DNA from: Morchella semilibera
Lineage: Eukaryota > Ascomycota > Pezizomycetes > Pezizales > Morchellaceae
Length of the DNA stretch: 64,000 nt
Direction of reading: 5' to 3'
Assembly: GCA_009192285.1 (NCBI GenBank)
Contig: WBVU01000011.1
Span: forward strand, 1,298,668-1,362,667
Shown: piece after piece, positions 12,806 through 23,832 of the stretch
How positions within the stretch are numbered: the first letter of the stretch is position 1
Layout: the number at the start of each line of letters is the position of its first letter
Position numbers and translations under genes: made by a program
Notes under the pieces: model-generated
Databases searched by the model: none
The model's input: the letters and a program-made list of their open reading frames with translations, nothing else
What the model was told of the DNA's origin: nothing

Positions 12806-13088
12806 AAGGGGAGCGGCGCGTTATGATCTCAGCTGGAACAATCTTGGCCACTCCGGCTGGTTCTGAACCAATAGGAGCCTTAGATTCTAGCAATGTAGGG
12901 TATAAATGGGTATAATACTGTTCACTTCACCAAATCTTGGCGCTTTTTAATACAAAAGTGGGCAAACCCAACCCCTTATAACTTTCAACCCAAAAACCTT
13001 CATCATACCTGTATCTACAATTTAGTGTTAGATTTTTGAAAAGTTATAAGCGATGCAATTTGTGTCACCTTTAAGATACGCCGCACCA
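12806..13088. mobile_element. MITE, TGGTGCGGCG family (copy 2, shorter)
   Basis: The right end is the same terminal repeat as in the nested MITE (rc TGGTGCGGCGTATCTTAAAG, then GTGACAC). The left end is degraded (GGAGCGGCGCGTTATGATCT). Shared internal text such as AGCTGGAACAATCTTGGCCA and CTGTTCCACTTCACC-like sequence confirms the relation. It is about 100 bp shorter than copy 1. Confidence 0.75.
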
Positions 13089-13431
13089 TACCCAAACTAG
13101 GTGAAACTACCACAACACAATTAATTATGATGAGGCAAAAATTTATCCTTTTTACACACTTTTGAATTAGTAAAAAGGAGTACACGCTTACCAGCAAAAG
13201 AACCAGAAAATGCGGGTGCTGATCCAAAATCATGACAGGGGTTTCGGACTGGGGTGCGACCAACTTCAGTTGTTCACGAAGCCTGAGAGGAATTGATAGC
13301 AATTTGAATTTGATACAGTAGATACAGATAATAGAGTAAGCGGAGACAGAAAAAAGCGGAAAATAAATCCTCCACCATAACGGCTAACAATGGGTGCGAC
13401 CTCAACAGCTACTAGGGTGCGGTCTTGACAG

Positions 13432-13656
13432 CTACCAACGAGTGTGACCACCTTCATTCGCAATAACAGCAGCGATTCTCTCAGGCATTGTATCAATGAA
13501 CTTTAGGATTTCCTGTGGGGTAATTGCTGCCCACTCTTGCAAAATAGCAGCTTTCATCTCATCATTACCATTAGGTCTTGGATATCTTGCCCCCAATCTA
13601 CCCTTTAACAATCCCCAAATATTTTCAAGTGGATTTAAGTCTGGGGAATTAGCTGG
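13432..13656 (-). pseudogene. Tc1/mariner transposase, C-terminal part
   Basis: This is the end of the DDE transposase: WPANSPDLNPLENIWG is the conserved block holding the third catalytic acid (E of NPLE), followed by LKGRLGARYPRP and an ILKFIDTMPERIAAVI tail typical of Tc1 families, then a stop at 13432. The LTR element entered exactly at the Trp codon of this block; the preceding residues lie at 20753 and above. Confidence 0.9.
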
Positions 13657-13660
13657 CCAG

Positions 13661-14295
13661 TGTGACGGAGTAACCCGACGTAAAGAAGAAGATGACAATG
13701 ATGACGCAGAGGGACTCGAGGAGCACAGTGTACTCGACGAGGAGGCCGATGAAGACAGGGACAACGCCAGGCAGGCACAAGCACAGGCACCGGCGAAGAC
13801 AAAGGCAAGAGCAGGGCACAAGAGACAGAGCAGGGAGAGGTGGACCGTTAAGGGACCTTACAAACGAGAAGCGATGAGGGATACTATGAGTTTCCTCTTG
13901 TCAGAGGATGAGTCTTTGGTAGAGAGGTTATGGCTTTAGAAATGAGTAGATTCCTATGTACGAGATTAACGGGAAAGGACGGAGACAGGAGAGAAAAGAA
14001 AGAAAGAACTATAGAAAAACATCTATCTCGGGCTATTTAACACACCTCCTCCACTAGTTCAATATGACACACCTCCGCTCATAGAACCTCATGGACTATT
14101 ACGCACACCACTTGTAATCCCCCACAGTCTCGCGCTATTGCTACATTACCCAAATCATCACGCCATCGAACTCCCAGAATCTAAATGACGACACGCCTCC
14201 ACCTCGCACTCCCCGCTCTCGCGTACATTTCCCTAACAAACCACAACTGTACATGCCTACCGAATGTCGGGGCAAATGCCAAGAACCGCGGGACA
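13661..14295 (-). repeat. 3' LTR of the chromovirus
   Basis: This 635-bp repeat begins TGTGACGGAGTAACCCG and ends CGCGGGACA on the plus strand, so it has TG...CA ends on the element's own strand. It matches 19519-20138 and 20139-20748. A purine-rich stretch just inside it on the minus strand (GGAGGGGACC) is a candidate polypurine tract. Confidence 0.88.
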
Positions 14296-17200
14296 GATCA
14301 GGTCCCCTCCAAGGGCCTAGCTCCTGATAGGCCGAGGTTTCGAAGGATATTGGTTGTGGAATGCTTTCCTAATATCAGGACTATGCTCCAAATCACCCGA
14401 AGGTTGCCAGGATGATTCTTCATATCCAACATATCTAACTAAGTACTCCACCCTTCGCCCTCTCTTCCGCGAATCCAATATCTCCGCTACTTCCCATTCA
14501 GTCTCTCCTTCAACTTCCACCGGTGGGGTGGTTTCAACAAGTGTTTGTCCGGAGAACAGGTCTCCAACTGTCGCGATAATAATGAAACATGAAAATGGAT
14601 GTATTTTTTCATAGAGGCAGGTAACTCCACATCGTAGGCATAAGGGCTACAATTCCTGTTTACCGGGTAGAGGACCATTTGGTTTCAAAGTCAGTTTTTT
14701 TCGAGGGTCGTTTTGTCTCAATAGTTTTCGAAGTCGAGAGCCAGACAAAATTCGCAACCGTTCATATCGAAAGTGCCGGAGTCCGGTGTAAGTTGGGCCA
14801 TCCTCCTCCTGGTATCTTCTGCGCTCTGAACATTTCAGCTTTTTTCAGGAAATCAAAACAAACCTTGTTTGGAAAAAAACCAATCCTCCCCCTGGGGGTT
14901 TTTGCACCCATAGCCTGGGTCCTCGTTTACCGGGTCTGTTCCGTGGCTGGTAAAGGTCCGGAATGTCATCTTCGGGTGTCTCCCATAGTTAGCTGAAAGG
15001 GGGACATCGTTAGTAAGTTTCGGAGATGTGATTAATTGGTAGCAAATTCAGCCAGAGGTAAAATCACCAGTTATCCTGTTTTGATATGATCACTAACTTC
15101 GGAGGTACTGTTCCATAATGCATTGGTCTCTTTCTGTTTGTCCATCGTCTGAGATGAAATGCTAGTTGGAATAAGAGGGGCTTTTCAGCCGTTCACAGAA
15201 CTTTCAACAAAATTCAGGCAGTAAACCTGTGTCCCTCGAGTAAAAGAGAAGAACAATAGTCTCTGGTAGCCCATGTAACTTTCCAATAACTGTTCCAGGT
15301 TAGACGAGACAGATCCCTGGCGTTAACATTCTCCGTCGTAGGAATCAAATGCTTCATCTTTGTCAATCGATCCACCACTACGAGAATGGCATTAAATCCA
15401 TGACTCTCCGGAAGCCCCGTTACAAAATCCATCGTGACATCCGTCCAGGGTCCTTTGGGCACCGATAGAGGGCGCAGAACTCCTTGTAGGGGATTATGGT
15501 TCGTCTTGCTTCGCCGACAGGTATGGCAATTCTGGACATAGCGGTCTGTATATTTCCGCATGGTCGGCCAATAATATTCCCGGCTGAGAAGTTCCAAAGT
15601 CTTTGATCGTCCAGGATGTCCAGCAGAGGGTTTATCATGATACTCCCGTAGCAGGTAGAGCTTAAGTTCATCAAAATCAGGGACATAAAGAGTATTCCGG
15701 TAAAGCAATAGCCCCTCCTCGCTCTCCTTGCACTCAGCCAACGAGATCTCTTTCGATTGTTGAACGCCATTTCGGAGCATGGAAGAATTCTTGGTTTTGG
15801 AAGCTATGCAACTCACTGGTAAGCTTTGTTAACAATCAAGTACGGGATCACGATCTTACATGCCGGGTTCATTTGACAAAAGAGCCGCTAACCAAGCGTT
15901 AATCTTTGAGCAATCTAACATCAAGCAAACTCAACTTGTGACTGGAGTCTCCCAACAGTCTCCCAGGTCTCCTGGAGTCTCCTGAGACCCTGGATATTTT
16001 CTGAGTCTCCTGAGGGCTCAGGAGACATCAGGAGACAAATGAAGTTTGCTGATGAAATTCCTCGCCTCTTTAAAACCACTCGACTTTTGTTGTTCCAATC
16101 TCTCATCCGTTCCTCGTTGGTAACTCTTAGGCCTCCTGGTCAGATATCAACTTCCCTTTCCCTTGCTTCCCGGGCCTATATTGAATAATGAAAATTAAAC
16201 GAGACAAACACTCGCCACAGTTTGACGTCTATTCAGCAATTTAGTCGACATAAGTTATCAAGATTGCGATGATCTGTAAGTACTTTGACTGAATTGAGCT
16301 GTCTCCAATGAGGTCTCCATTTCCTCGAAACAACGAAATAATGGCTACAACTCCTTATATTAATTTCGTAATTGCATTTCGGCTGGCGAGTGTGTCTTGG
16401 AGAAAAAGCGACGGGTGCAGAAGCTACTTCATCTCTCGTTGTGATAATATCCCTGCCGCACGATAATCTGACGGCAATCGGTTTCCACAATATTCTTTCT
16501 CCGGGATAGGGTGGCATCAATATGGGAGCCGGTGGTAGAAGCAGTTTTGAGTTTCCTGGGAAAGGCTTTGTTTTCAACTTTTTGGGTCCACTCAACATGT
16601 ACGACTGCTTTATTTGTTTTGTCAGAAGTGGTCAATGGCGAGCCATCGGAATAAGCATAGATAAACGTTCGATAAAATTGGCAAACCCAAGAAATTCCTG
16701 ACCATCCTTCCATGTCTTGGGCGCTTCCAGTCACATTGTCTGTACCTTAGCCGGATCCATCTTCATTCCTCAGGGGTCAAGATCATGCCAAATATTTTGT
16801 CTCTTTGTACGCTGAATTCGCATTTCTTCTGGTTTTAAATGGACCTTCATTAGCTTCCAAAGGCTTCCAGTATTGTTCACATCCTGTTTGGTCGTTGTTC
16901 CAAGGTTTCCGATAAATAAGCGAATTATGTTCGTCCAGATTAAGCAGTAGCGGCAACGATCCATGAAAGGGGCGAAGAATATCGTTAATCCAACGTTGAA
17001 AGGTAGCAGGAGCATTAGTTAGGACAAGGCACACAATAATTTCCCAATGTCCATATAGCAGTGTTCGAAAAGCCGTTTTCCACTCGTCCCCTTCTTTAAT
17101 CCTAATCTGATTATATCCCCATCGTAGGTCCAGCTTGGTAAAATAATTAGCACGGGCTAAATTGGCCATCGTCTCTGGGGTAAGGGGAAGAGGGTATCGA

Positions 17201-19518
17201 TCCTTGACCGTAATAGCATTTAGCTTTCGATAATCAACACACAAGCGTAAGGAACCATCAGCCTTTTTAACAAATAGCACCGGGGCGCCGGCTGGAGAAT
17301 TACTCGATCTAAGAAATCCTTTCTGCAAATTATCGGCCAAATAGTCCCTCAACGCCTTCAACTCTTTTCCCGGTTTGACATGCTATACATGGGGACCAGG
17401 TGGGTACTGGTTCCTTTTCCTGAGTTTGTCTCATGGGTTCATAGGACGATGCTGGTGGGTAGTCTAGAAGCATTGGTTCATCGAACAAGCTGTCGGGAAC
17501 CGTGATATCAATTGGAATCATTCCATCCAGGGTTGGCAGGCATCTCAACACTTTGTTGATAGCATAGAGGGTTAGTCGAATAAATTTGTAACAGTAGCGT
17601 CTTGCGAAAGTTTTCTTAACGATCGAGGAGTTATTGCGAAATATTTGAACAGGGCTTTCGGGTGGTGACGTTGATTCCTCGAGCAACAATAGGTTTGTTG
17701 GTTGGATCTGCAATGTTCAGACACACTGATGACTTGGAAGCGAATCTCATTCCTTCCACTGATCATCAAAACTCCATGCTTCCCTCAGCCAAGGATTCCC
17801 ATCACAAATCGGACGTATGTCCCAAACTTTGTAACAAAGAAAGGACCTCCTCCCATGTCCATTAATTTCCAATTCCAACGTCACTTCTGGGTCACTTTCC
17901 AGACTCGATAGGCCTTCATCAATCACATCAATCTCCCTCTCAGTCCGTAAATTTTTCATCTCTTTAATTCATGGCGGCGCACAAAAAGAATTATATATAA
18001 TAAATTAGCATAATCGACGTCTCCAGCTATCAAATGCAGGCAATACAGTGGGTACAATAGATTTTTTATTTTATAGATGAAATGGAACACACTACAATCA
18101 GTTGATTCCCATCCATCTCCCTTCTGATACTGAAAAACGTTGAAATAGACACGCTGAGAGAAAACGCTTTGGAGGTCCTGGGCTATATGAGATTAGGCCA
18201 GGGGAAGAATCTTTTTTTAACTCCTCCTCATCCGACAATACAATCCCTTCATATATATACCTTCTTTTCCTTAATATTAGATATCCACAGCGGCTCCGAC
18301 TCATCCTAGGTGTACACAGCACACTCTTCACCGAGAGGAAAGATATAAGTCTCTAACCAAAATGTCTCAACCCCGCAGTAATAGCAACGATTCTCCCAAC
18401 GACGTGCACTCCTTTTCTCTGGGAATCCGGCGACGGTACTATGCATCCATAGGAAACAGCTCCCAGGAGTATAGAGGGTGGGCGCTGGCGCAGCATCTTC
18501 GGTGGTTTGGTTGGGGTGGTTCTATCGTACGACTGGGGATGTTGCTGGTGAACGGGGGGACGACGGAGCAAAGGGAACGCGGAGGCAGGAGCAATTGGGA
18601 ATCTGGAAAACGGAAATCTCCCCATCCTGGCCTGTAGCGCCCGTTGCTTATTATCAAGACGTTGAAGAAGCAGCCCGCAGTCCTTAATTGTAGTTGGTGT
18701 TTCATTCTGAATCATCAGGGCCATTAGGTCCTGGTTAAGTCCTTCCAACAAACATTCAATCTTAGCCGCTTCGTTGAACTCAGAGTCGGCAGCATATCGC
18801 TGAAACTCTGCAAAGTACTCAGAAAAGGTGCGTTGGCGCTGCCTGATCTCCCTCAGATTTCGAGCAGCAGTGGCGGCGCGGTCTGGATGCCCCAAAAGCA
18901 TTATCCAAAATCTTCAAAAAACTCCGCCATGGAATCGAAGAGCGATTCCTTCATCTGTAATATAAACTAAAAATTGATCCGCCGCCGGTCCTTCCAGTCG
19001 AGAAATAGAATACGCAAGTTGTTGAGCCGCAGGTAGGAAAGCGATCCAAATTAGGCCGTAAGCTTAATCTGAAGTTGTCTCTGGAAGGTCCTGAGAGTCT
19101 TGCGATCGCCCCGGTATTTCTCCGGGTCGGGTAGCTTCTCGGATTTGGATGGTTTGATTAAGTCGTCGTGAAGCTCCTCTAAACCTCCTTTGACTCCTTC
19201 TTGCAGCTTCTTGATCTTAGCCCGTAGTCCCTGGATTTCTTTGCGGAACTCGGCCCGACCTTGTTCGGTTTCGGAATGATGGGTGGTGATGTCGACCGCA
19301 TATTGCTGGACCCCTCCGTGCGCTCTTTGGAGGAGGGCATACGCTTGCATCGCTTCTTCCGTTGCGGCGGGGTCCACTTCAGGGTGAGCGACAAAGAACC
19401 CTTCGAGATCCGTATGGAGCTTCTGATAATCAAATGCATTGGTAGCAGGGGCGGTCATGGTAACTGTGGTACGAGGAACTCGGACAGTGCCAGTCGAGTG
19501 AGGATGGTCTCGTCTTAG

Positions 19519-20138
19519 TGTGACGAAGTAACCCGACGCAAAGAAGAAGATGACAATGATGACGCAGAGGGACTCGAGGAGCACAGTCTACTCGACGAGG
19601 GGGCCGATGAAGACAGGAATAACCCCGGGCAGGCACAAGCATAGGCACCGGCAAAGGCAAAGGCAAGAGCAAGGGCACAAGAGCACAGAGCAGGGAGAGT
19701 GGAGGCGAAGGAACCTCAACGAGAACGATGGAGGGATACTATGATTTCCTCTGGTCAGAGGATCGAGTTTTGGTACGAGAGGCCTATGGCTTTAGAAATA
19801 GGAGTAGATTCTATGTACGAGATAAGGGAAGACGAGAACAGAGGAAAAGAAAGAAAGAATAGAAAAACATCTTCTCGGCTATTTTAACCACCTCCTCACT
19901 AGGTCCAATCATGACTCACACTCCGTCTTAGAACTCATGGAAACTTTAAGAACACTAGCACGTAATCTCCCCCACCATCTCCGATATTCTACATTACCAA
20001 ATCCATCACGCCATCGAAACCTCCCAGAATCTAATGACGACAGCCTCACCGTTCGATTCCCCCGCTCGTCGCTTAACATTTCCTAACAACCACAACTGTA
20101 CATCGCCTACCGAATGTCGGGGCAAATGCAGACGCGGG
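19519..20138 (-). repeat. Inner 5'-side LTR of the chromovirus
   Basis: This copy starts TGTGACGAAGTAACCCGACG and runs to CGCGGGAC near 20140, where it passes directly into a second LTR. It is the copy adjoining the internal region. Confidence 0.85.
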
Positions 20139-20748
20139 ACGCAAGAAAGAAGATGACAATGATGACGCAGAGGGACTCGAGAGCACAGTGTACTCGACGA
20201 GGGGGCGATGAAGAAGGGCCACGCAGGCATGGCACAGCACAGGCACGGCGAAGACAAAGGCAAGAGCAGGGCACAAGAGCACAGAGCAGGGAGAGTGAGG
20301 AACGGGAGGGACTCAAACGAGGAACGATGAGGGATACTATGAGTTTTCTCTTGTAGAGGATCGATCTTTGGTAACGAGAGGCCTATGGTTAGAATAGGAG
20401 TAGATTCTATGTAACCTTGAGATAACGGAAGACGAGACAAGAGAGAAAAGAAAGAAAGAACTAAGAAAACATCTTCTCGGCTATTTAACCACACCTCCTC
20501 CACTAGTCAATATGACTCACACCTCCGCCTCATAGACCTCATGAAACCTTTACGACCATACAAACACGTAATCCTCCCACCATCTCCGCTATTCTATCAT
20601 TACCAATCCATCACGCCATCGAACGCTCCAGAATCTAATGACGACAGCCTCCACCTCGCACTCCCCGCTCTCGCTTAACATTTCCCTAACAACCACAACT
20701 GTACATCGCCTACCGAACTGTCGGGGCAAATGCCAAGATGCCGGGACA
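20139..20748 (-). repeat. Outer 5'-side LTR, tandem duplicate
   Basis: This is a second LTR directly abutting the first. It starts at GCAAGAAAGAAGATGACA, about 18 bp into the LTR, and ends CCGGGACA beside the target duplication CCAG. The join lies at a shared GGGACGCAA/CCCGACGCAA text, which suggests recombination at short homology, or template switching, rather than two insertions. Confidence 0.82.
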
Positions 20749-20752
20749 CCAG

Positions 20753-21880
20753 TCAAGGGAGGGCATATTGTACCAATCTCGCTGTTTTTGGGTACTTTTG
20801 GCTTTGTGAGCCGGTGCACCATCCTCCATTATCCAAAGCCGGCTTCCTAAATCCAAGCAACTGTGGAACCAAAAAGGGTGCAGTGCAGGTTGCAGGATGC
20901 GGTTGATATAGGTTTCTGCATTAATAGTGCCCCAATTTGGCCGGTCCCAGAATACTAGCCTGTATGAAATTACTTGATTAGATTTTATAAAAAAAAAAAA
21001 AAAAATTCCGGAATACTAACTCAGACTTGGTGCCTCCTACAATCGCTCCGCATATCATTATTGAATTCGACTTTTTAAACTTTGGGACGATGCAATCCTC
21101 CTTAAAAACCTCTTCTTTGCCTGTTAAATTAATCAGTAATTTATTTAGTTATTTAAAATATTATATTGAATTACCTGTCTTGCGTGTGATGTAGATCTTT
21201 CCGGCTGAACCACTCAACCAAATATAGCACTCATCAGTCCAAATTGTCTTTCTCCAGTCGGTAATGGTCCAGTTTTGATGATTGCGGGCAAATTCAAGCC
21301 GTCTCATTTTATGTGCAGTCGTCAGGTACACCTTCTTTCGTGCTACACGGCGGACATAGCCCTCTTTGAGAAATGCACGCCTAATCGTCTCTGGGCTAGC
21401 GTTCACCCCTTCTTCAGAAGCGATTTGGAATAGGGGCTTGCGGCGATTCTCGGAATTGAGGGTAGCTCTCTGAACTAAAGCTTGACGAGTAGGTGTATCA
21501 ATTTTGCAAGGTCTTCCCTTCTTTTTCTTAGGAGTTGCTGATCCCCGACAGATAGCAAAGACTGTACTAACACTTAGGCCTTGGTTGCTAGCGATTTTTT
21601 GAAAGGTCCAATGAGCGCTAAATCGGAGTGCATGGATATATCATCGTTGCTTGTAAGAAACTTCATGAATTTTGCGAGCCATTGATAGAGGAATAGTAAT
21701 TTGCTTTACGGATTTTTTACACAGCTGAGGCGTGTTTTTATCTCTTATTTCTTCTACTCGTCCCCGTTTGCACTCGTTCCCGTTGGCATTCATTCCCGTT
21801 TGCATTATACTATTTGATATCAGATCCCTGCCAAACCCTGGTCCAAAACCCCTGTCAAGATTTTGGATCAGCGCACGCAT
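20753..21880 (-). pseudogene. Tc1/mariner transposase, N-terminal and core part
   Basis: On the minus strand, a helix-turn-helix region (HWTFQKIASNQGLSVSTVFA, then a GRP hook in KKKKGRPCKID) is followed by ASPETIRRAFLKEGY, the first catalytic block IWTDECYIW, then WIMEDGAPAH with the second Asp. Counting into 13656, 34 residues separate this Asp from the Glu of NPLE, the DD34E spacing of Tc1. Two apparent spliceosomal introns are present (about 21125-21175 and 20955-21020), each joining the frame cleanly. One in-frame stop lies near 21645, before HALRF. A repeat of CCCGTTTGCATTC-like units at 21751-21806 lies at the 5' side. Confidence 0.85.
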
Positions 21881-21907
21881 TTTCTGGTTCTTTTGCTGGT
21901 AAGCGTG

Positions 21908-22606
21908 TACATGTAGTTACCATAAGGTGTAACAAAATACATGTATTTGAGTAGAGAACCCTGTTGCTAGGTATGGGGTTTCACCACTCAACTACAGTGC
22001 CTCAAAGTGTTTGTGATTCATATAAGATGGTCAGTGCTCGGTGTGGCTTGCAGAGTTGAATCAAAGAACTCAAATGTATCTATGATAGAATTATAGAAAC
22101 TTGATAACAGAGAATAAGAGCCCGTTTAGCAACCAGACAAAACGGTTGAAACGGGGTTAGCAAGGGTAGAAACCCCGTCTCGGCCTGCTGCCAAACGGGC
22201 CCTAAAAACACCATGAACATCTAATACTGATTTTGGCCACCATTAAGTACTGACTTGAGCCGAACATGTCATGACGTTACCGGACCCGACCACTATTGTA
22301 TGTACAAAAGAGGTAGCTAAGCCAACCGTCCGCTGCAACAAAAAGGAAAAGATCGACACAAAAAATATCAGCACCATACTCTGTTTACAGCTGTGCTCTT
22401 GCGGTTGCACATAGGATACCGTACCGGAGGCCTCTGTGGGCGGCGTTGGAAAGCATCATACCTACTATCTATGGCTAGCAGATGCTTATGTCCCTTTCTC
22501 AGCTTGGCCCAAACCCTACTAATGCAGAACAACACATTTGAATGGATACATTAATTATATACGTATATGTAATCGTATAGCATAAGGCATGTGTATTTTA
22601 TTTTGT
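21908..22606. other. Spacer between Tc1/mariner element and CSM3
   Basis: No gene is visible. The stretch holds two TACATGTA motifs (21908, 21938) and the small GGGCCC-family MITE at 22117-22203. It is presumably the 3' flank of CSM3. Confidence 0.5.
22117..22203. mobile_element. Small MITE, GGGCCCGTTTGG family (copy 2)
   Basis: The ends AGAGCCCGTTTAGCA and (rc) AGGGCCCGTTTGGCA are inverted repeats enclosing about 60 bp that itself contains the pair AACGGGGTT / AACCCCGT. It is non-coding. Confidence 0.65.
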
Positions 22607-23630
22607 CTACCAGCCTGGCGGCGACCCCAAACTTGCCATGACCTCCATTTCATCTTCAAAATCATCTCCCAGTGATTTGTTTGCCGCGTGAGCGGTACTC
22701 AGCGATTCATTGATTTTACCTTTTTCTGGTCCTCCCGAAACCCCTCTCGAAACCCCTCCCGAAGCCTCTGCAGAGGCTGCGGCACCTTCGGTACTCATCA
22801 AGGCATCTAACTCTTCATCATCTGGGCCGGCGCCAAAATCACCATCACTGCTGTCGTCTGCCCCTCCTGGCAAGAACAAGGCGCCAGATGGGCTTGCATG
22901 GGCCTGCACATCGGAAAGGTCTTGAGCCGCTATCCCTGTTACTCGCGGTTGAGGGAAGCTATAGAGGTCACTGTCGTCTTGATTACCCTGGCCGTTATCC
23001 CGTGGTTCGTTCTCAGTGATTTCGCCCCCGTCTTCTACCCCCTCCCGAAGAAATCTTTCCTTTTGTTTATTTTCTTCGATCCAACTTAGTCGCTGGGCTC
23101 TCATATTTCGTGAATGCCCTAATTTCTCGATAATTTTGAGAGTGTCACGGAACTTTGCTTTTTTGTAGAGGTCATCTGCCCAAAACTGGTAATATGAGAG
23201 AAGTCTGGCGGTATCACGGTACTGGAGCTTAGAGTTAGAAGAGGCGTTTATAGAGGATTTGGTAATATGAAATACCTCATGACCTTTACCCTTGAATTTG
23301 AGTTTTTTTGGAGCATCTTGCCTCAATTTTGGTATTCCGAGGCTTGACATAAGCCTTGAACTGGTTAGCAACTTTTATAAAAAAGGAAAAAAAGAAAAAG
23401 AAGTGGTTTTTAGGATATATATACCTTTCCTCGTCTAATTTTACCGCAACTCTCCTTCTCCTAATCTTGACCTCCTCATCAATGCCCAATGTGTCTTTTG
23501 TTTCTGCAGGAGGAGTGGGCGCCTTAGTTGATATATCAATATCAGGAATCTCGGCATTATAGTCAAAGAGATCATCTTCCATGTAATCATCGCCAAAGTC
23601 TGCTGATGTATTCGAGTCTACTGTAGGCAT
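22607..23630 (-). CDS. csm3: Replication fork protection protein Csm3/Swi3 (TIPIN)
   Basis: Csm3 (TIPIN) pairs with Tof1 (Timeless) at the replication fork and is needed for checkpoint signalling and fork pausing. Two exons (23630-23425, 23360-22607) give 319 aa. The N-terminus is acidic (MPTVDSNTSADFGDDYMEDD). The Swi3 domain follows across the intron: SLGIPKLRQDAPKKLKFKGK, LLSYYQFWADDLYKKAKF, then LGHSRNMRAQRLSWIEENK. The remainder is Asp/Gly/Ser-rich and ends ASLGSPPGW. The start at 23630 is the first Met of the acidic region; an upstream in-frame Met at 23738 lies in likely promoter. It is divergent from the complex I gene with only 202 bp between start codons, which hold two MluI cell-cycle boxes. 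Confidence 0.9.
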
Positions 23631-23659
23631 GTTGTTGTTGATACTCAGTGTGGCAAATG

Positions 23660-23683
23660 ACGCGTGGAAAAGGAAAGACGCGT
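23660..23683. promoter_or_regulatory. Pair of MluI cell-cycle boxes upstream of CSM3
   Basis: ACGCGT occurs at 23660-23665 and again at 23678-23683, 30 and 48 bp before the CSM3 start codon. In yeasts this hexamer (MCB) is bound by MBF (Mbp1-Swi6) and drives G1/S expression of replication genes. A CACGTG E-box at 23718-23723 lies further into the shared promoter, towards the complex I gene. That the motif acts here is inferred. Confidence 0.6.
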
Positions 23684-23832
23684 CTCTAGAGTAGCATGTT
23701 AATTGGACTGGACATAACACGTGACGCAGGTAACCCAAGGCACGCTATCCCTGATGGGGTTGCGGGGGTTTCAACGTCAACTGATAATTACAGGTAAACC
23801 CGCTTTAAAACACCTCAACATCTCTACTCCTA

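Larger units (their letters stand above)
11340..13182. other. Repeat-filled spacer, left side of transposon nest
   Basis: No host gene is visible between Ski2 and the Tc1/mariner element. The stretch contains the hairpin at 11595-11683, two TACATGTA palindromes (11536, 11993), a GTTCGTTGGTTCGTT-type repeat near 11885-11915, and three MITE copies, one nested in another (12066-12781, 12186-12572, 12806-13088). Confidence 0.7.
13661..20748 (-). mobile_element. Ty3/gypsy chromovirus fossil (LTR retrotransposon)
   Basis: The 7.1-kb element sits on the minus strand inside the Tc1/mariner transposase, flanked by the 4-bp duplication CCAG (13657-13660, 20749-20752). Parts in order from the right: two LTRs in tandem, a gag-like region (about 18350-19510), reverse transcriptase and RNase H (about 16230-17390), integrase with its zinc-binding head (about 15210-15820), and a chromodomain (about 14317-14520) that marks the chromovirus clade. 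The element is broken, with many lesions in several genes. By eye the LTR copies differ by several percent including small length changes, so it is not recent, yet it is younger than its host transposon. Confidence 0.92.
13183..21907 (-). mobile_element. Tc1/mariner element split by an LTR element
   Basis: The outer ends are inverted repeats of about 75 bp: 13183-13257 begins CACGCTTACCAGCAAAAGAA and the reverse complement of the 21907 end begins identically, both continuing through TGCTGATCCAAAATC and GACAGGGGTTT. TA dinucleotides flank both ends (13181-13182, 21908-21909), the Tc1/mariner target duplication. A 7.1-kb chromovirus occupies 13661-20748; without it and its 4-bp duplication the element is about 1.63 kb, a normal size for the superfamily. 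The transposase reads on the minus strand from the right end. Confidence 0.9.

Noticed and set aside
15921-16060. GTCTCCTGAGGAGAC-like repeats as a CRISPR-like array
   Set aside because: The units are irregular, have no constant spacer length and lie inside the chromovirus; this is simple-sequence expansion.
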